This document shows, in pieces, positions 1 to 8,418 of a stretch of DNA of 64,000 bases (position 1 is its first letter; each line of letters starts with the position of its first letter). Under the pieces are notes generated by a model. It was not told the origin of the DNA, ran no database searches, and worked only from the letters and a program-made list of their open reading frames with translations. This DNA comes from Ferrimonas lipolytica (GTDB lineage: Bacteria; Pseudomonadota; Gammaproteobacteria; Enterobacterales; Shewanellaceae). Location: assembly GCF_012295575.1 (NCBI RefSeq), contig NZ_CP051180.1, positions 1,488,001 through 1,552,000 of the forward strand. The letters run 5' to 3'. Position numbers and translations under genes: made by a program.

Positions 1-981
1 TGCGCCTTGGTTATAGAGCGAAGTCAGCTCCATTCCAACCGGCATAAAATGGTTGAGTTCCGTTATTTTTGTGGTAATTGCTTGTGATACCTCCACGACG
101 TTAACGCCACTCATAAATGAGATGCCGATAGATAAAGCGGGCTTACCTTGACTATGGAACATAGTCTGAGGCGTATCGGTATCGGCTTTATAAACCTTGG
201 CAATATCACCAAGATAAACCAACTCCGTGCTGCCTGGAGGGCTAACAATTACCCGTTGTAAATCGTTGATATCGGTAAATTCGCCAGTAGGGTGCAACCG
301 AATACGATTGCCGTTCAATAACGCCTTGCCGGCATTAGACACACCATTTTGGGTCTGCAATAAGCCATAGAGATAATCTGGGCTGAGCCCCATCGCAACC
401 AACTTTTGTTGGCTAAATTCCACCATTACTTGTTCTTGAATTTTGCCTTCAACCGCAATCTTTTTAATACCAGGAATTAACACTAACTCACGTCGCAAAT
501 AGTCAGCTTGGTTACTCAGCTCCCGATTACTAAAGCCATCGCCACTTAAAGTCAGCATATAGCCATAAACGTCAGAAAAATCATCAATAACTATTGGGGC
601 ATATGCACCAGCTGGTAGCGCTTGCGAGGCATCACTGACCCGCCGACGCAGTTCGTCCCAAACTTGCGGCAGCTCAGTTTTATCGAACGAGTCCTTCATC
701 TGAACTTCGATCTGCGATACACCAGCGGCGTTAATCGACGTTACGTGCTTAAGTTGGGGCATCTGCTGAATGGCATCTTCCAACCCCAGCGTCACCTCTT
801 CTTCTACCTGATCCGCAGACGCTCCAGGGTATTGAGTTATCACCAATGCATTTTTGATGGTGAACTCTGGCATCTCCAACTGGCCCAACTTGGTAAACGA
901 TAGCGCACCACCAACAGCCAAAAGAACGACTACTAACCAGCTAATTACCTTATTTCTGATGCTAAATTCAGCAATGTTCAT
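1..981 (-). CDS. RND-family efflux transporter, partial (N-terminal part only)
   Basis: N-terminal about 327 residues of an inner-membrane RND (AcrB/MexB/HAE1-like) proton-driven efflux pump; the rest lies beyond the left edge. The reading frame is open from the ATG at 981 to base 1. It begins MNIAEFSIRNKVISW, followed by the first transmembrane helix (about residues 12-30), then a large periplasmic porter domain, as in the family. The ATG lies 3 bp after the stop of the adaptor gene, so the two are one operon. Pump plus lipoprotein adaptor plus divergent LysR gene is a typical locally regulated efflux locus. No outer-membrane channel gene is visible. Substrate cannot be predicted from this fragment. 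Confidence 0.9.
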   Translation of the reverse strand, partial: MNIAEFSIRNKVISWLVVVLLAVGGALSFTKLGQLEMPEFTIKNALVITQYPGASADQVEEEVTLGLEDAIQQMPQLKHVTSINAAGVSQIEVQMKDSFDKTELPQVWDELRRRVSDASQALPAGAYAPIVIDDFSDVYGYMLTLSGDGFSNRELSNQADYLRRELVLIPGIKKIAVEGKIQEQVMVEFSQQKLVAMGLSPDYLYGLLQTQNGVSNAGKALLNGNRIRLHPTGEFTDINDLQRVIVSPPGSTELVYLGDIAKVYKADTDTPQTMFHSQGKPALSIGISFMSGVNVVEVSQAITTKITELNHFMPVGMELTSLYNQGA

Positions 982-984
982 CAC

Positions 985-2067
985 CTAAATCCCTCTAGGC
1001 CAAACCAGAGGTTTGACCTGCTGCTCAGGAGTAAGAATCGATACACCGGTTTCAACGATTAACGTACCCGGTGCCAACCCCGACAAGATTTCAACCCCTT
1101 GATCGGATAAGGAACCAATGGTGACTAGACGTGGCGATACCTGCTGCGAATGTGCGTCAAATACCCAAACTTGCGATTGGGCAACGCCATCGCTAAATTC
1201 GACGGCGTTTTGCGGCACCACAACAGTAGCCTTTGTAGCTGCATTAAACGCATCAAAATTCACTTCAATCTCGGCGCTCATACCAGCCACCACATTTAAA
1301 TCACGTGGTGGCTCCATCACAAAAGTCATCTCAAAACTCTGACTTCCGGAGGTCACTACACTACTGTGCTCTAGATAGCGAAGTGGGTGATGCCGCTGGT
1401 CTGCGTCGAAGCTAGCCGAAGCACGTAGCTGTGCAGACAACACCGCGGGATCGGCATGCAATAACAACGACTCAGGTATTTGCGCTTTTAGCTCAATAAG
1501 GTTGTCACGCTGCAAGGTCAAAATAACCTGAGTCGCTTGAACCATTTGAAAGTTTTCAGTGAAGACCTTCGCCACAACCCCTGAGAATGGCGCCAATATA
1601 TCAGTGTATTCAAGCTGGTTTTCAGCCATCTCTAACGCCGCGTGACTAGACTTTAACTGAGCCTTTGAAACGTCTACCTCGGCTTTTGATATAAGCGATT
1701 TAGACAATAGTTTCAGGTTTCGTTGATGATCCAATTCGGCCAATTCATAATTGGCTTGGGCATTCAGCAACGCTTGACTGGCATCACGCTGATCCAGCTG
1801 CGCCAACAGCTGACCTTGCTCAACACGTTGACCTTCAATGAGTGCAAGCTCAGTTAACACACCACTAACCCGAAAAGCCAAGTCAGCAGGTTTATGGGAA
1901 GCCACTATTGCAGGAAGTCGATTATGATGTTGTTGTACTACCTGTACTTGATGCAATTTAACAGGGCGGGGTAAAGCTTGTTGTTCTTCCTGCACAGCAG
2001 CGGCATCACAGCCGGTTAACATTACTAATGCAACCAAAGTTACTGCGCTCAAATCTGTCGTTTTCAT
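985..2067 (-). CDS. RND efflux periplasmic adaptor lipoprotein (HlyD/MFP family)
   Basis: Membrane-fusion protein that would link the downstream RND pump to an outer-membrane channel. The ORF extends upstream to a TTG at 2127, but the ATG at 2067 is preferred: it has a GAAGG Shine-Dalgarno and gives a clean lipoprotein signal ending in the lipobox LTGC (cysteine about residue 20). After it come the barrel-sandwich half-motif (VEQGQLLAQLD), a coiled-coil hairpin rich in Ala/Leu/Gln, the second lipoyl half (ILAPFSGVVAKV) and the beta-barrel/membrane-proximal region. About 360 residues is normal for the family. First gene of the operon, transcribed away from the LysR gene at 2217. Confidence 0.9.
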   Translation of the reverse strand: MKTTDLSAVTLVALVMLTGCDAAAVQEEQQALPRPVKLHQVQVVQQHHNRLPAIVASHKPADLAFRVSGVLTELALIEGQRVEQGQLLAQLDQRDASQALLNAQANYELAELDHQRNLKLLSKSLISKAEVDVSKAQLKSSHAALEMAENQLEYTDILAPFSGVVAKVFTENFQMVQATQVILTLQRDNLIELKAQIPESLLLHADPAVLSAQLRASASFDADQRHHPLRYLEHSSVVTSGSQSFEMTFVMEPPRDLNVVAGMSAEIEVNFDAFNAATKATVVVPQNAVEFSDGVAQSQVWVFDAHSQQVSPRLVTIGSLSDQGVEILSGLAPGTLIVETGVSILTPEQQVKPLVWPRGI

Positions 2068-2131
2068 TGTGACCTTCACAAACACTTTCGTTGCCAAGAT
2101 TATGAAAACCATTACAATTCTATTCAATGAA

Positions 2132-2175
2132 ACCTTTTGGAACCTTATGTTCTACAATTTAGAACCCCAAAAGGT
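2132..2175. promoter_or_regulatory. Nested dyads between the LysR gene and the RND operon
   Basis: Outer arms ACCTTTTGG (2132-2140) and CCAAAAGGT (2167-2175) are perfect 9-bp inverted repeats. Inside lies GTTCTA (2149-2154) and TAGAAC (2160-2165), a 17-bp dyad that contains the T-N11-A pattern typical of LysR-family sites. Its place between divergent genes suggests the operator of the adjacent LysR protein; that is inference. Confidence 0.5.
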
Positions 2176-2216
2176 GCTCAAACAACTTGATAACAAAATC
2201 AAATTGAGAACACTCA

Positions 2217-3128
2217 ATGAAAACTGAAGACATCAAACTGTTCCATATCGTCGTCGATTCTAGCAGCCTCGTACGTGCAGCGGAGTTACTTAATTTACCC
2301 AAATCAAACGTCAGCAGACGCATCAAGGCATTAGAACAAGAGATCGATACCCACCTATTTCATCGCAGCGCCCGCGCGCTTAAGCTCACCGAAAAGGGTC
2401 AATTGTTTTATTCAGAAACCAAAGCAATGGTGAGTCAACTAGACGGGTTACTTGAACGGTTAAGCCACAACCAATATGAACTCAGCGGCCATCTGAGAAT
2501 CCAAGTGTTACCATTACCAGAAGTGCTCAACTTAACCGATTTAGTGCACCAATTTATGGAACTTCACCCAAAGGTAACGGTAGAGATCATCACCAGCTCC
2601 CATGAATCCAACTTGATCGAAAATCACATTGATGTAGCACTTCGAATTGGTCGGCAATTAGAAGATTCAACGCTAATCGCAAGACCAGTAAATGAAGTGA
2701 TTTTCGGCTGCTATGCGAGCCCCAGTTATCTCGCCAATATTCCTATGCCAACCAAAGTCGCAGATCTCGAGCAACTGCAAGTTATCCGATGGCGTTTACC
2801 TAATGGCAAGTTAGCCCGCGATTTTTATCAGGGTAACCTTCGATTTAACACGCCAAGTCGACTTACTGTTAATCACCCGGAGCACTTAATTCAAGCAGCT
2901 GTAAAAGGGAAAGGTCTAATTATGTATCCTAAACATCTCGTCGCTAACCTTGTGAGTAGCGGTGAACTTGTTGAAATATTGCCAGAAAAATTACCTTTAA
3001 CCAGTTTTAGCTGGTTAGTTTACCCAACCAAAAAGTCACTCTCTAACACCGCGACTAAGCTAGTCGAATATATCGTCGATCAATCTCGTATTCAAAATCC
3101 TAAGAAATGTCCTGACGTGTATGCCTAA
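2217..3128 (+). CDS. LysR-family transcriptional regulator, divergent to RND operon
   Basis: 303-residue LysR-type regulator. An N-terminal winged helix-turn-helix (residues about 1-60, with the motif AAELLNLPKSNVSRRIKALE) is followed by a periplasmic-binding-protein-like effector domain (about 85-295). The length is normal. Transcribed divergently from the adaptor-pump operon with about 150 bp between starts, which contains a nested dyad. By analogy with other divergent LysR genes it probably controls the pump and itself. The effector is unknown. Resembles the group often labelled DhcR/LeuO-like only in general fold; no finer assignment is made. Confidence 0.9.
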   Translation: MKTEDIKLFHIVVDSSSLVRAAELLNLPKSNVSRRIKALEQEIDTHLFHRSARALKLTEKGQLFYSETKAMVSQLDGLLERLSHNQYELSGHLRIQVLPLPEVLNLTDLVHQFMELHPKVTVEIITSSHESNLIENHIDVALRIGRQLEDSTLIARPVNEVIFGCYASPSYLANIPMPTKVADLEQLQVIRWRLPNGKLARDFYQGNLRFNTPSRLTVNHPEHLIQAAVKGKGLIMYPKHLVANLVSSGELVEILPEKLPLTSFSWLVYPTKKSLSNTATKLVEYIVDQSRIQNPKKCPDVYA

Positions 3129-3426
3129 ATGGTACAAATCGAAAAGTACTACTCTTATTTAAACATCAAATAGTTAATGGGGGACTACCGAGTCAACTGG
3201 CTATTCAAATAGCTAAGTACTTGCTTGCCCTCTACCCTATATAGATTACGGTATCAAACCCATAGTGAGAGTCGCACAGCTAATTTCAAACACTAGGGCG
3301 GTTTGGCGCTGGAGTAAACCCATAGTCCTGTCGGTTAACTGCTTCATATTACCGCTGAAAGAGCAGCGTTCTAACATCAATTTAAGCAACCGCTGTTAAC
3401 ACCTATAGCTGACACATGTAAGCAGA
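3129..3426. other. Intergenic region without recognisable gene
   Basis: About 300 bp between two convergent LysR genes. It contains an 11-12 bp direct repeat (AAACCCATAGT near 3256 and near 3316). No terminator with a clear T-tract and no convincing ORF is seen. Confidence 0.5.
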
Positions 3427-4323
3427 CTAGAGGGCATGCTTGGTATTAAAAAATCGCTCTAACTCTTCCGCCAGCACATTGATACGATGGGGGCGATACT
3501 GGCGAGATGGGTAAATCGCATACAAACAATTTTGGTTGTAGTATTCGTCAGCGAACAAACGAACAAAGTTGAGCGTAGGGTTATTTAAAAAAGCCCCTTT
3601 AGGTAAACAAGCAACACCGACATTATCGGCAACCATTCGAGCCAGTATTTCGGTATGATCGGAATAGGCAACAGAGTTAGTGTTAAATTTTCCGCTTAGC
3701 CCTTGGCCGTTATTCCAAGTTTGCACATCCTGCGAGTAACTTTTATCGTCCAATAGGACCAAATAGGGATAGTTTTCCAACTCAGCGGGATGACTAGGAA
3801 CACCATACTTCTCTAACAACCCCGTCCCAGCGTAAAAATGCTGTTTACCGTTAAAGATTTTTTTGGCAATTAACGAACTGTCACTTGGTAAATTAGGACT
3901 AATGGCAAGGTCATTGTCATAAAGGGTATCAACTTGGCGGCCGGAATTGACTTTAATTCTCAGCTTAACTTTTGGATAGCGTTTGATAAATGGTACCAAA
4001 AAACGCTCTGCCAGAGCATTACCAATGGTGGGCGGTACTATCAAACTGATAGGGCCACTCACCTCTTGATCATTGTTGGCTAAGTTGCGGATCTGATCGA
4101 CTTCACCGAGAACTGTACCGACCTGCTTAAGGATCTGCGTTCCTTGGCTGGTCGTGTTGAACTCCTTACCGCCGCGATGAAACAACTCAGTATTAAGTTC
4201 CTCTTCGAGACCTTTAATTTTACGGCTTATCGAAGACCCATTCATATCGAGGATCTCTGCCGCCCGGGCGATGCTTTTCACTTCTGCAACGACCAAGAAT
4301 ATTCGTAACGTCTCTAAGTTCAT
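3427..4323 (-). CDS. LysR-family transcriptional regulator
   Basis: 298-residue LysR-type regulator. Winged HTH at residues about 1-60 (ARAAEILDMNGSSISRKIKGLE) and an effector domain with the usual SLIVPPTIGNALAERFLVPF beta-alpha start. It shares only family-level similarity with the LysR protein at 2217, so it is not an obvious recent duplicate. Its start lies 467 bp from the divergent cytochrome gene at 4791, so it could regulate it, but the long spacer and lack of a clear site make this only a possibility. Confidence 0.88.
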   Translation of the reverse strand: MNLETLRIFLVVAEVKSIARAAEILDMNGSSISRKIKGLEEELNTELFHRGGKEFNTTSQGTQILKQVGTVLGEVDQIRNLANNDQEVSGPISLIVPPTIGNALAERFLVPFIKRYPKVKLRIKVNSGRQVDTLYDNDLAISPNLPSDSSLIAKKIFNGKQHFYAGTGLLEKYGVPSHPAELENYPYLVLLDDKSYSQDVQTWNNGQGLSGKFNTNSVAYSDHTEILARMVADNVGVACLPKGAFLNNPTLNFVRLFADEYYNQNCLYAIYPSRQYRPHRINVLAEELERFFNTKHAL

Positions 4324-4790
4324 TTAATGTAACCAACCTCATCGCTTCAATAGTTAAAAGCCAATTATAATTCTAATTCGCAACCAAATACGAAGATACA
4401 ACTGTGGGTTCATACTTAATGGGTATTCACATTGCACCTTTAAGCGGTAATATGATTTTTCACGGTCAACTTGGCGCTATTTGGTGTTAGCGTAAGCCTA
4501 TTTCATTAACGCAGCAATACCGATATCGACATGGCTAACGTTATCCATTAATGAATAATCACAGCGCCGTCACAGGTTGCTAAGTCAGATTTACATTTTG
4601 CATATTTGAAAACCATTACTCTCACAAGCTAATTTGATTAAGCGCAACCCTTAGCTATAAGGTCGACCTTCATCTCATTTTACCCTTCCAATTTAGCATC
4701 ACCGTGCGGCAGATATCGCAATGCTCTTAGTAATTAACTTGGATAGCCTAAGCAGGATTTAATCCACAGTGATAACCTAAGAAGATAATA
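4324..4790. other. Long intergenic region upstream of the cytochrome gene
   Basis: 467 bp between a divergent LysR gene and the cytochrome lipoprotein gene. It must hold both promoters. It is AT-richer than its surroundings. No gene, RNA structure or clear operator was identified. Confidence 0.5.
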
Positions 4791-6803
4791 ATGATGTCTC
4801 TCAAAAAACTACCACTTGCTATCGCCTTATCGTCGCTACTGGCCCTCAGTGGCTGTGGCTCGGACTCTGACTCATCGACAGCGGATCCCATCAACGGTGA
4901 GATCCCAGAAGTAGGAACACCGCAAACCGGTACCGGTGTATTTGATAACGTCTGGGGACCTGACATCAAATGGCAACTAGAAGGCCCAATCACCGTATAC
5001 TTTGACAAAATGAGCCGCGCTGACTGGGTGGCGCAAACCGAAGAACGTTTTTCCGATCTTGAGCATGGCTTTACCTTTGATGCGGAAGACGTTCGCCGCG
5101 TAGTTCCTAAACCATTGCGCGACGACCTGTTTCATGACGGCCAGATCACCTTTGCTGAAGTGCTAGTTTACCTTTCCGAAACCCGAGACGATTTTCACCT
5201 TGAGTATGAATGGGGCGAAGACATTGGTGCATTCCGCTACACCGTATGGCGCAATGAAGACGGCAGCCCTATTGAGTATGACGCTGACGGCCAACCTATT
5301 GGTGAAGGTGACCCTAACTGGTACGCTAACTGGATATCTGATACCGGCGATTTCAAACGCGAGTTTAACTACAACAACTGGGGCGAAAGCGTGACCCATC
5401 GTTTGGAGCTAACCGTATTACAGTCTAACTCTGGCATCTTGTTGCGCTCACTAAGCCCTGCCTACACAGAACGTCGTGAAGAGATGCAAAAAACCCAAAC
5501 CAAACGTCGTAACGAAGCCGAGGCTACCGTTGGCGAAAACCGTATCATTGTGCCAATGGTAACGGTTAAGCCCGTTGGTGGCGAAGCGATAAGTTTTACC
5601 GATGTTGAGGTCCGCTCCCACAACCTTCGCCCTGACATCTATAAAAAGGACGCAATGATCACCTTGGCTGATGTCTTCCTAAGCATGGATGAACAAGGGC
5701 TAATTGATGTTGAGTTTTCATACTGGGGCAAGCTATCTACCGACGTCGATATTCAGCACTTTGTTATCAACTCCGTTAATGGTGTTCGTAACCAAGCACG
5801 ATTAGCCTATGTCATTGATGCATTCGAGCAGCGCAACAAGGCCGACTGGAACTTCAAGTATGGCGTTGGTCGCATCATGGCCAAGGGCTTTGACGGCACC
5901 TTCTGTGACGGTATCGGCTTTGATGGTAAGGCTTCCGGCGCACCAATCGATGGCATCATCGATGACGAGTGTGTTAGTCACTACGCTGAGAAAGGCATCG
6001 AGATAGATATCTCCGATTGGTACGGCGCCATTAACAAACACACCTTCGCTGATGTCTGGCCAATGCAATACCCAATCGACCATGCAATGCTGGTAAACAA
6101 ACAACTGGGCTTTGTTCCAGCCGATACCAACCGATTCGAAGGCGATGGCAAGTTTGAAATCGCTGATATCGACGACGCCATCCGCCCGTTGTCTGAAGCG
6201 CACTTTGGTTGGGGCATTGCTGATTGTGGTACCTGCCACTCTCTAGCCAGCGTTCACTCCGACGGCGATATCGGCACCCTTGGCGTAAATCCAACACCTG
6301 TGTCAGTTATGGACGGCGTTATGCCGTACGAACCGTCAGATGCCGATAACCGTGTAGTTGCACCTTATCAGTGTGCCCAATGCCACGGCAGCAATGGTGC
6401 GCCTAAAGGACATGGCGAGATTGGCCAATGCTTCTGGTGTCACGACAACGAGTTCGAATTCAAAAACCACGGCTCAGCTAACCGCTTAATCAATAAGATG
6501 TACGAAGGTGGGAATATCACTAATGATGAAGCTATCGCCGCTGGGGCAACCTTCTTTGCAGAAGAGATTATCGACATTCCATCAACCGATCTGGACGCGG
6601 TAGAGATGCTTCGTGAGAGCCACTTCCCCGATAAGGAAGTTGGTTACCTAACTAACAATCTAGCGCCAGTTGAAGGCCAAAACTTCGCTTACATGAGCGG
6701 TTTGTATAAAGACGATATGAAGGTTCGAAGCAACAGCGACTGGACTATTGACCCAGTGTACCCAGACCCATACTCATGCATGACCTGCCACCCAAACAAA
6801 TAA
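4791..6803 (+). CDS. Tetraheme c-type cytochrome lipoprotein of unknown role
   Basis: 670 residues. The signal peptide ends in a lipobox (LALSGC, Cys22) with Gly at +2, so outer-membrane anchoring is expected. Four CXXCH haem-binding motifs all lie near the C-terminus: CGTCH (C479), CAQCH (C528), CFWCH (C547) and CMTCH (C663), the last 4 residues before the end. The 450 residues before them have no CXXCH and contain an apparent duplicated module: about residues 101-152 (LRDDLFHDGQITFAEVLVYL) and about 278-335 (LRPDIYKKDAMITLADVFLS). Such proteins take part in periplasmic or outer-membrane electron transfer in Shewanella-like bacteria, but I do not recognise this one. The start could also be the second ATG at 4794. 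A hairpin follows the stop. Confidence 0.85.
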   Translation: MMSLKKLPLAIALSSLLALSGCGSDSDSSTADPINGEIPEVGTPQTGTGVFDNVWGPDIKWQLEGPITVYFDKMSRADWVAQTEERFSDLEHGFTFDAEDVRRVVPKPLRDDLFHDGQITFAEVLVYLSETRDDFHLEYEWGEDIGAFRYTVWRNEDGSPIEYDADGQPIGEGDPNWYANWISDTGDFKREFNYNNWGESVTHRLELTVLQSNSGILLRSLSPAYTERREEMQKTQTKRRNEAEATVGENRIIVPMVTVKPVGGEAISFTDVEVRSHNLRPDIYKKDAMITLADVFLSMDEQGLIDVEFSYWGKLSTDVDIQHFVINSVNGVRNQARLAYVIDAFEQRNKADWNFKYGVGRIMAKGFDGTFCDGIGFDGKASGAPIDGIIDDECVSHYAEKGIEIDISDWYGAINKHTFADVWPMQYPIDHAMLVNKQLGFVPADTNRFEGDGKFEIADIDDAIRPLSEAHFGWGIADCGTCHSLASVHSDGDIGTLGVNPTPVSVMDGVMPYEPSDADNRVVAPYQCAQCHGSNGAPKGHGEIGQCFWCHDNEFEFKNHGSANRLINKMYEGGNITNDEAIAAGATFFAEEIIDIPSTDLDAVEMLRESHFPDKEVGYLTNNLAPVEGQNFAYMSGLYKDDMKVRSNSDWTIDPVYPDPYSCMTCHPNK

Positions 6804-6821
6804 AGGTTAACTAGCCAAAAT

Positions 6822-6847
6822 AGGGGCAGCTTAGATCGACTGCCCCT
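6822..6847 (+). terminator. Hairpin after cytochrome gene
   Basis: AGGGGCAG (6822-6829) pairs with CTGCCCCT (6840-6847), 8-bp stem with a 10-base loop. No T-tract follows, so it is a weak terminator or an mRNA 3' stabiliser. Confidence 0.4.
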
Positions 6848-6900
6848 TAGCTTCGCTTACAGCGCGAATGCTCGCTAACAAAAATGGTTTCAAAGGTAAT

Positions 6901-7458
6901 ATGAAAAAACAAAGCTGGATTGTATTGATGTCGTCAAATTTTGCGTTTGATAGTGCCATCATCGGTGACAAAGCTCCGACCAATGTGCTCGAACAGTGCC
7001 GCTTAGTCGACTACCACACTTCAGACGAATCATTACGAAGCCTCGCCAGCATGCTTGTTATCTGGACCCAGCGGGTCGATCCAAAACAGAAAATCGAAAA
7101 TGTGTTTCATACACATCAACACTTTCAGCGACAATTTTTGCAGCTCAGTGATGGCAAGGGTCAGCACGGCTTATTGGTCATTCTAACTGAGACAACGAGC
7201 CCACAGACAATATTCATGCCGGGTGACAAGCTCAGCCACAAGCTGAATGGTGTTATAACGAAGTCGACCAAGAAAGACCATAAAACCAAGGTGATTGTAA
7301 ACTTAACGGCACTAGGCTTAAACACCAGTGAAATATCATCGGTTCTCAACCTAACCTGTCGCGGGGTTGAATATCATTTAGATAAGGCTAAGCAAAAGTT
7401 AGGCGCAAGCAATAAAGCCAACCTAGTGTTCAAAGCCAATCAGTATGGTTGGATTTAA
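6901..7458 (+). CDS. LuxR-type HTH transcriptional regulator
   Basis: About 185 residues from the ATG at 6901, preferred over the ORF start at 6868 because it has an AAAGG Shine-Dalgarno 5 bases upstream. The C-terminus is a GerE/LuxR helix-turn-helix: GLNTSEISSVLNLTCRGVEY, then HLDKAKQKLGASNKANLV, matching the family pattern including the KLGA-N-K/R ending. The N-terminal 130 residues do not show a recognisable autoinducer-binding or receiver domain, though their size fits a small sensor domain. It lies 97 bp downstream of the cytochrome gene on the same strand and may be co-transcribed. Signal and targets are unknown. Confidence 0.75.
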   Translation: MKKQSWIVLMSSNFAFDSAIIGDKAPTNVLEQCRLVDYHTSDESLRSLASMLVIWTQRVDPKQKIENVFHTHQHFQRQFLQLSDGKGQHGLLVILTETTSPQTIFMPGDKLSHKLNGVITKSTKKDHKTKVIVNLTALGLNTSEISSVLNLTCRGVEYHLDKAKQKLGASNKANLVFKANQYGWI

Positions 7459-7531
7459 GTAAAATTCAGCACCTACCCAGAGCACCACAACGTAGCTGCA
7501 TCAATGTTAACGACAACCGCTCCAACCTATA

Positions 7532-7562
7532 ATAAAAAAGGCCACCGAAAACGGTGGCCTTG
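7532..7562. terminator. Intrinsic terminator hairpin between luxR-type gene and eda
   Basis: GGCCACCG-AAAA-CGGTGGCC stem (7540-7559) preceded by an A-run. It is strongest read on the minus strand (T-run after the hairpin), but the likely user is the plus-strand regulator. The rest of the gap (7563-7728) shows no gene. Confidence 0.6.
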
Positions 7563-7728
7563 ACTGTTCTGACTTGTTTGGGCGTCACCATCCATGGCAA
7601 CTAATGCCGAAGCACTGCTGTAAACGTTACTACAGAAATGTTAATTCATGGTAAGTAATTGTTTTACCGTTGTAGTTTTGCGACCAATGACGCGAAGGCA
7701 ATTCGCTAGCCACAAAAAACAAATAGCA

Positions 7729-7752
7729 AAAGGCCTGCTATTGCAGGCCTTT
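7729..7752 (-). terminator. Terminator of the zwf-pgl-edd-eda operon
   Basis: AAAGGCCTGC / GCAGGCCTTT perfect 10-bp stem with a 4-base loop, followed on the minus strand by a T-rich run, 25 bp after the eda stop. Confidence 0.8.
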
Positions 7753-7776
7753 GATTATTGATGTCGTTACGAATAA

Positions 7777-8409
7777 CTAGGCCAACGCCTCTTTTGACAA
7801 CGCCGTAATCCGTTGCCAATCTCCAGACTCAATGGCATCGTTCGGCGCAATCCAACTGCCGCCGACACACTTAACGTTTTTCAGCGCCAGGTACTCCTGA
7901 TAGTTGCCAAGGTTAATACCACCAGTTGGGCAGAATGTTATCTGCAACATTGGTCCAGACATCGACGTCAATGCCTTAACCCCACCGTTTGCTTCTGCAG
8001 GAAAGAACTTTAGGTGGTCGTAACCATTCTCTAGTGCAACCATCATATCTGATACCGAAGCGACACCTGGAACCAATGGAATACTGCGCTGTTTAGCTGC
8101 TTGTAATAACGTTGGTGTTGTTCCTGGGCTGATTGCAAACTGCGCACCGGCTTCAATAGCTGCATCCAACTGCTCTGGGGTTAACACCGTACCGGCGCCA
8201 ATCAGTGCCTCTGGAACTGCTTTACTGATGGCACGAATCGCTTCAATTGCACAATCGGTACGTAAGGTTACTTCAAGTATTGAAATTCCACCGGCGACTA
8301 ACGCCTTTGCTAGCGGAACCGCGTCCTCCAACTTATTAATCACCATTACAGGGACTACTTTGCTACGAGAAAAAACCTCTGCAGGCTGACGTTGCCATTG
8401 ATTACTCAT
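7777..8409 (-). CDS. eda: 2-keto-3-deoxy-6-phosphogluconate aldolase
   Basis: Cleaves KDPG to pyruvate and glyceraldehyde 3-phosphate, the last step of the Entner-Doudoroff pathway; cytoplasmic. 210 residues, usual length. The TIM-barrel landmarks are intact: catalytic Glu46 in LEVTLR, the phosphate-binding GAGTVL (71-76) and the Schiff-base Lys134 in HLKFFPAE. AAGGA precedes the ATG. It is the last gene of the zwf-pgl-edd-eda operon, 9 bp after edd, and is followed by a strong terminator. Expected to be under HexR through the box upstream of zwf. Confidence 0.97.
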   Translation of the reverse strand: MSNQWQRQPAEVFSRSKVVPVMVINKLEDAVPLAKALVAGGISILEVTLRTDCAIEAIRAISKAVPEALIGAGTVLTPEQLDAAIEAGAQFAISPGTTPTLLQAAKQRSIPLVPGVASVSDMMVALENGYDHLKFFPAEANGGVKALTSMSGPMLQITFCPTGGINLGNYQEYLALKNVKCVGGSWIAPNDAIESGDWQRITALSKEALA

Positions 8410-8418
8410 TGTCGTTCC

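Noticed and set aside
622-903. 93-codon plus-strand ORF at the left end
   Set aside because: Antisense shadow of the RND transporter gene, whose frame is continuous and clearly conserved.
3265-3362. 33-codon minus-strand ORF (MKQLTDRTMG start) between the LysR genes
   Set aside because: Weak ribosome site and no recognisable product; probably chance.
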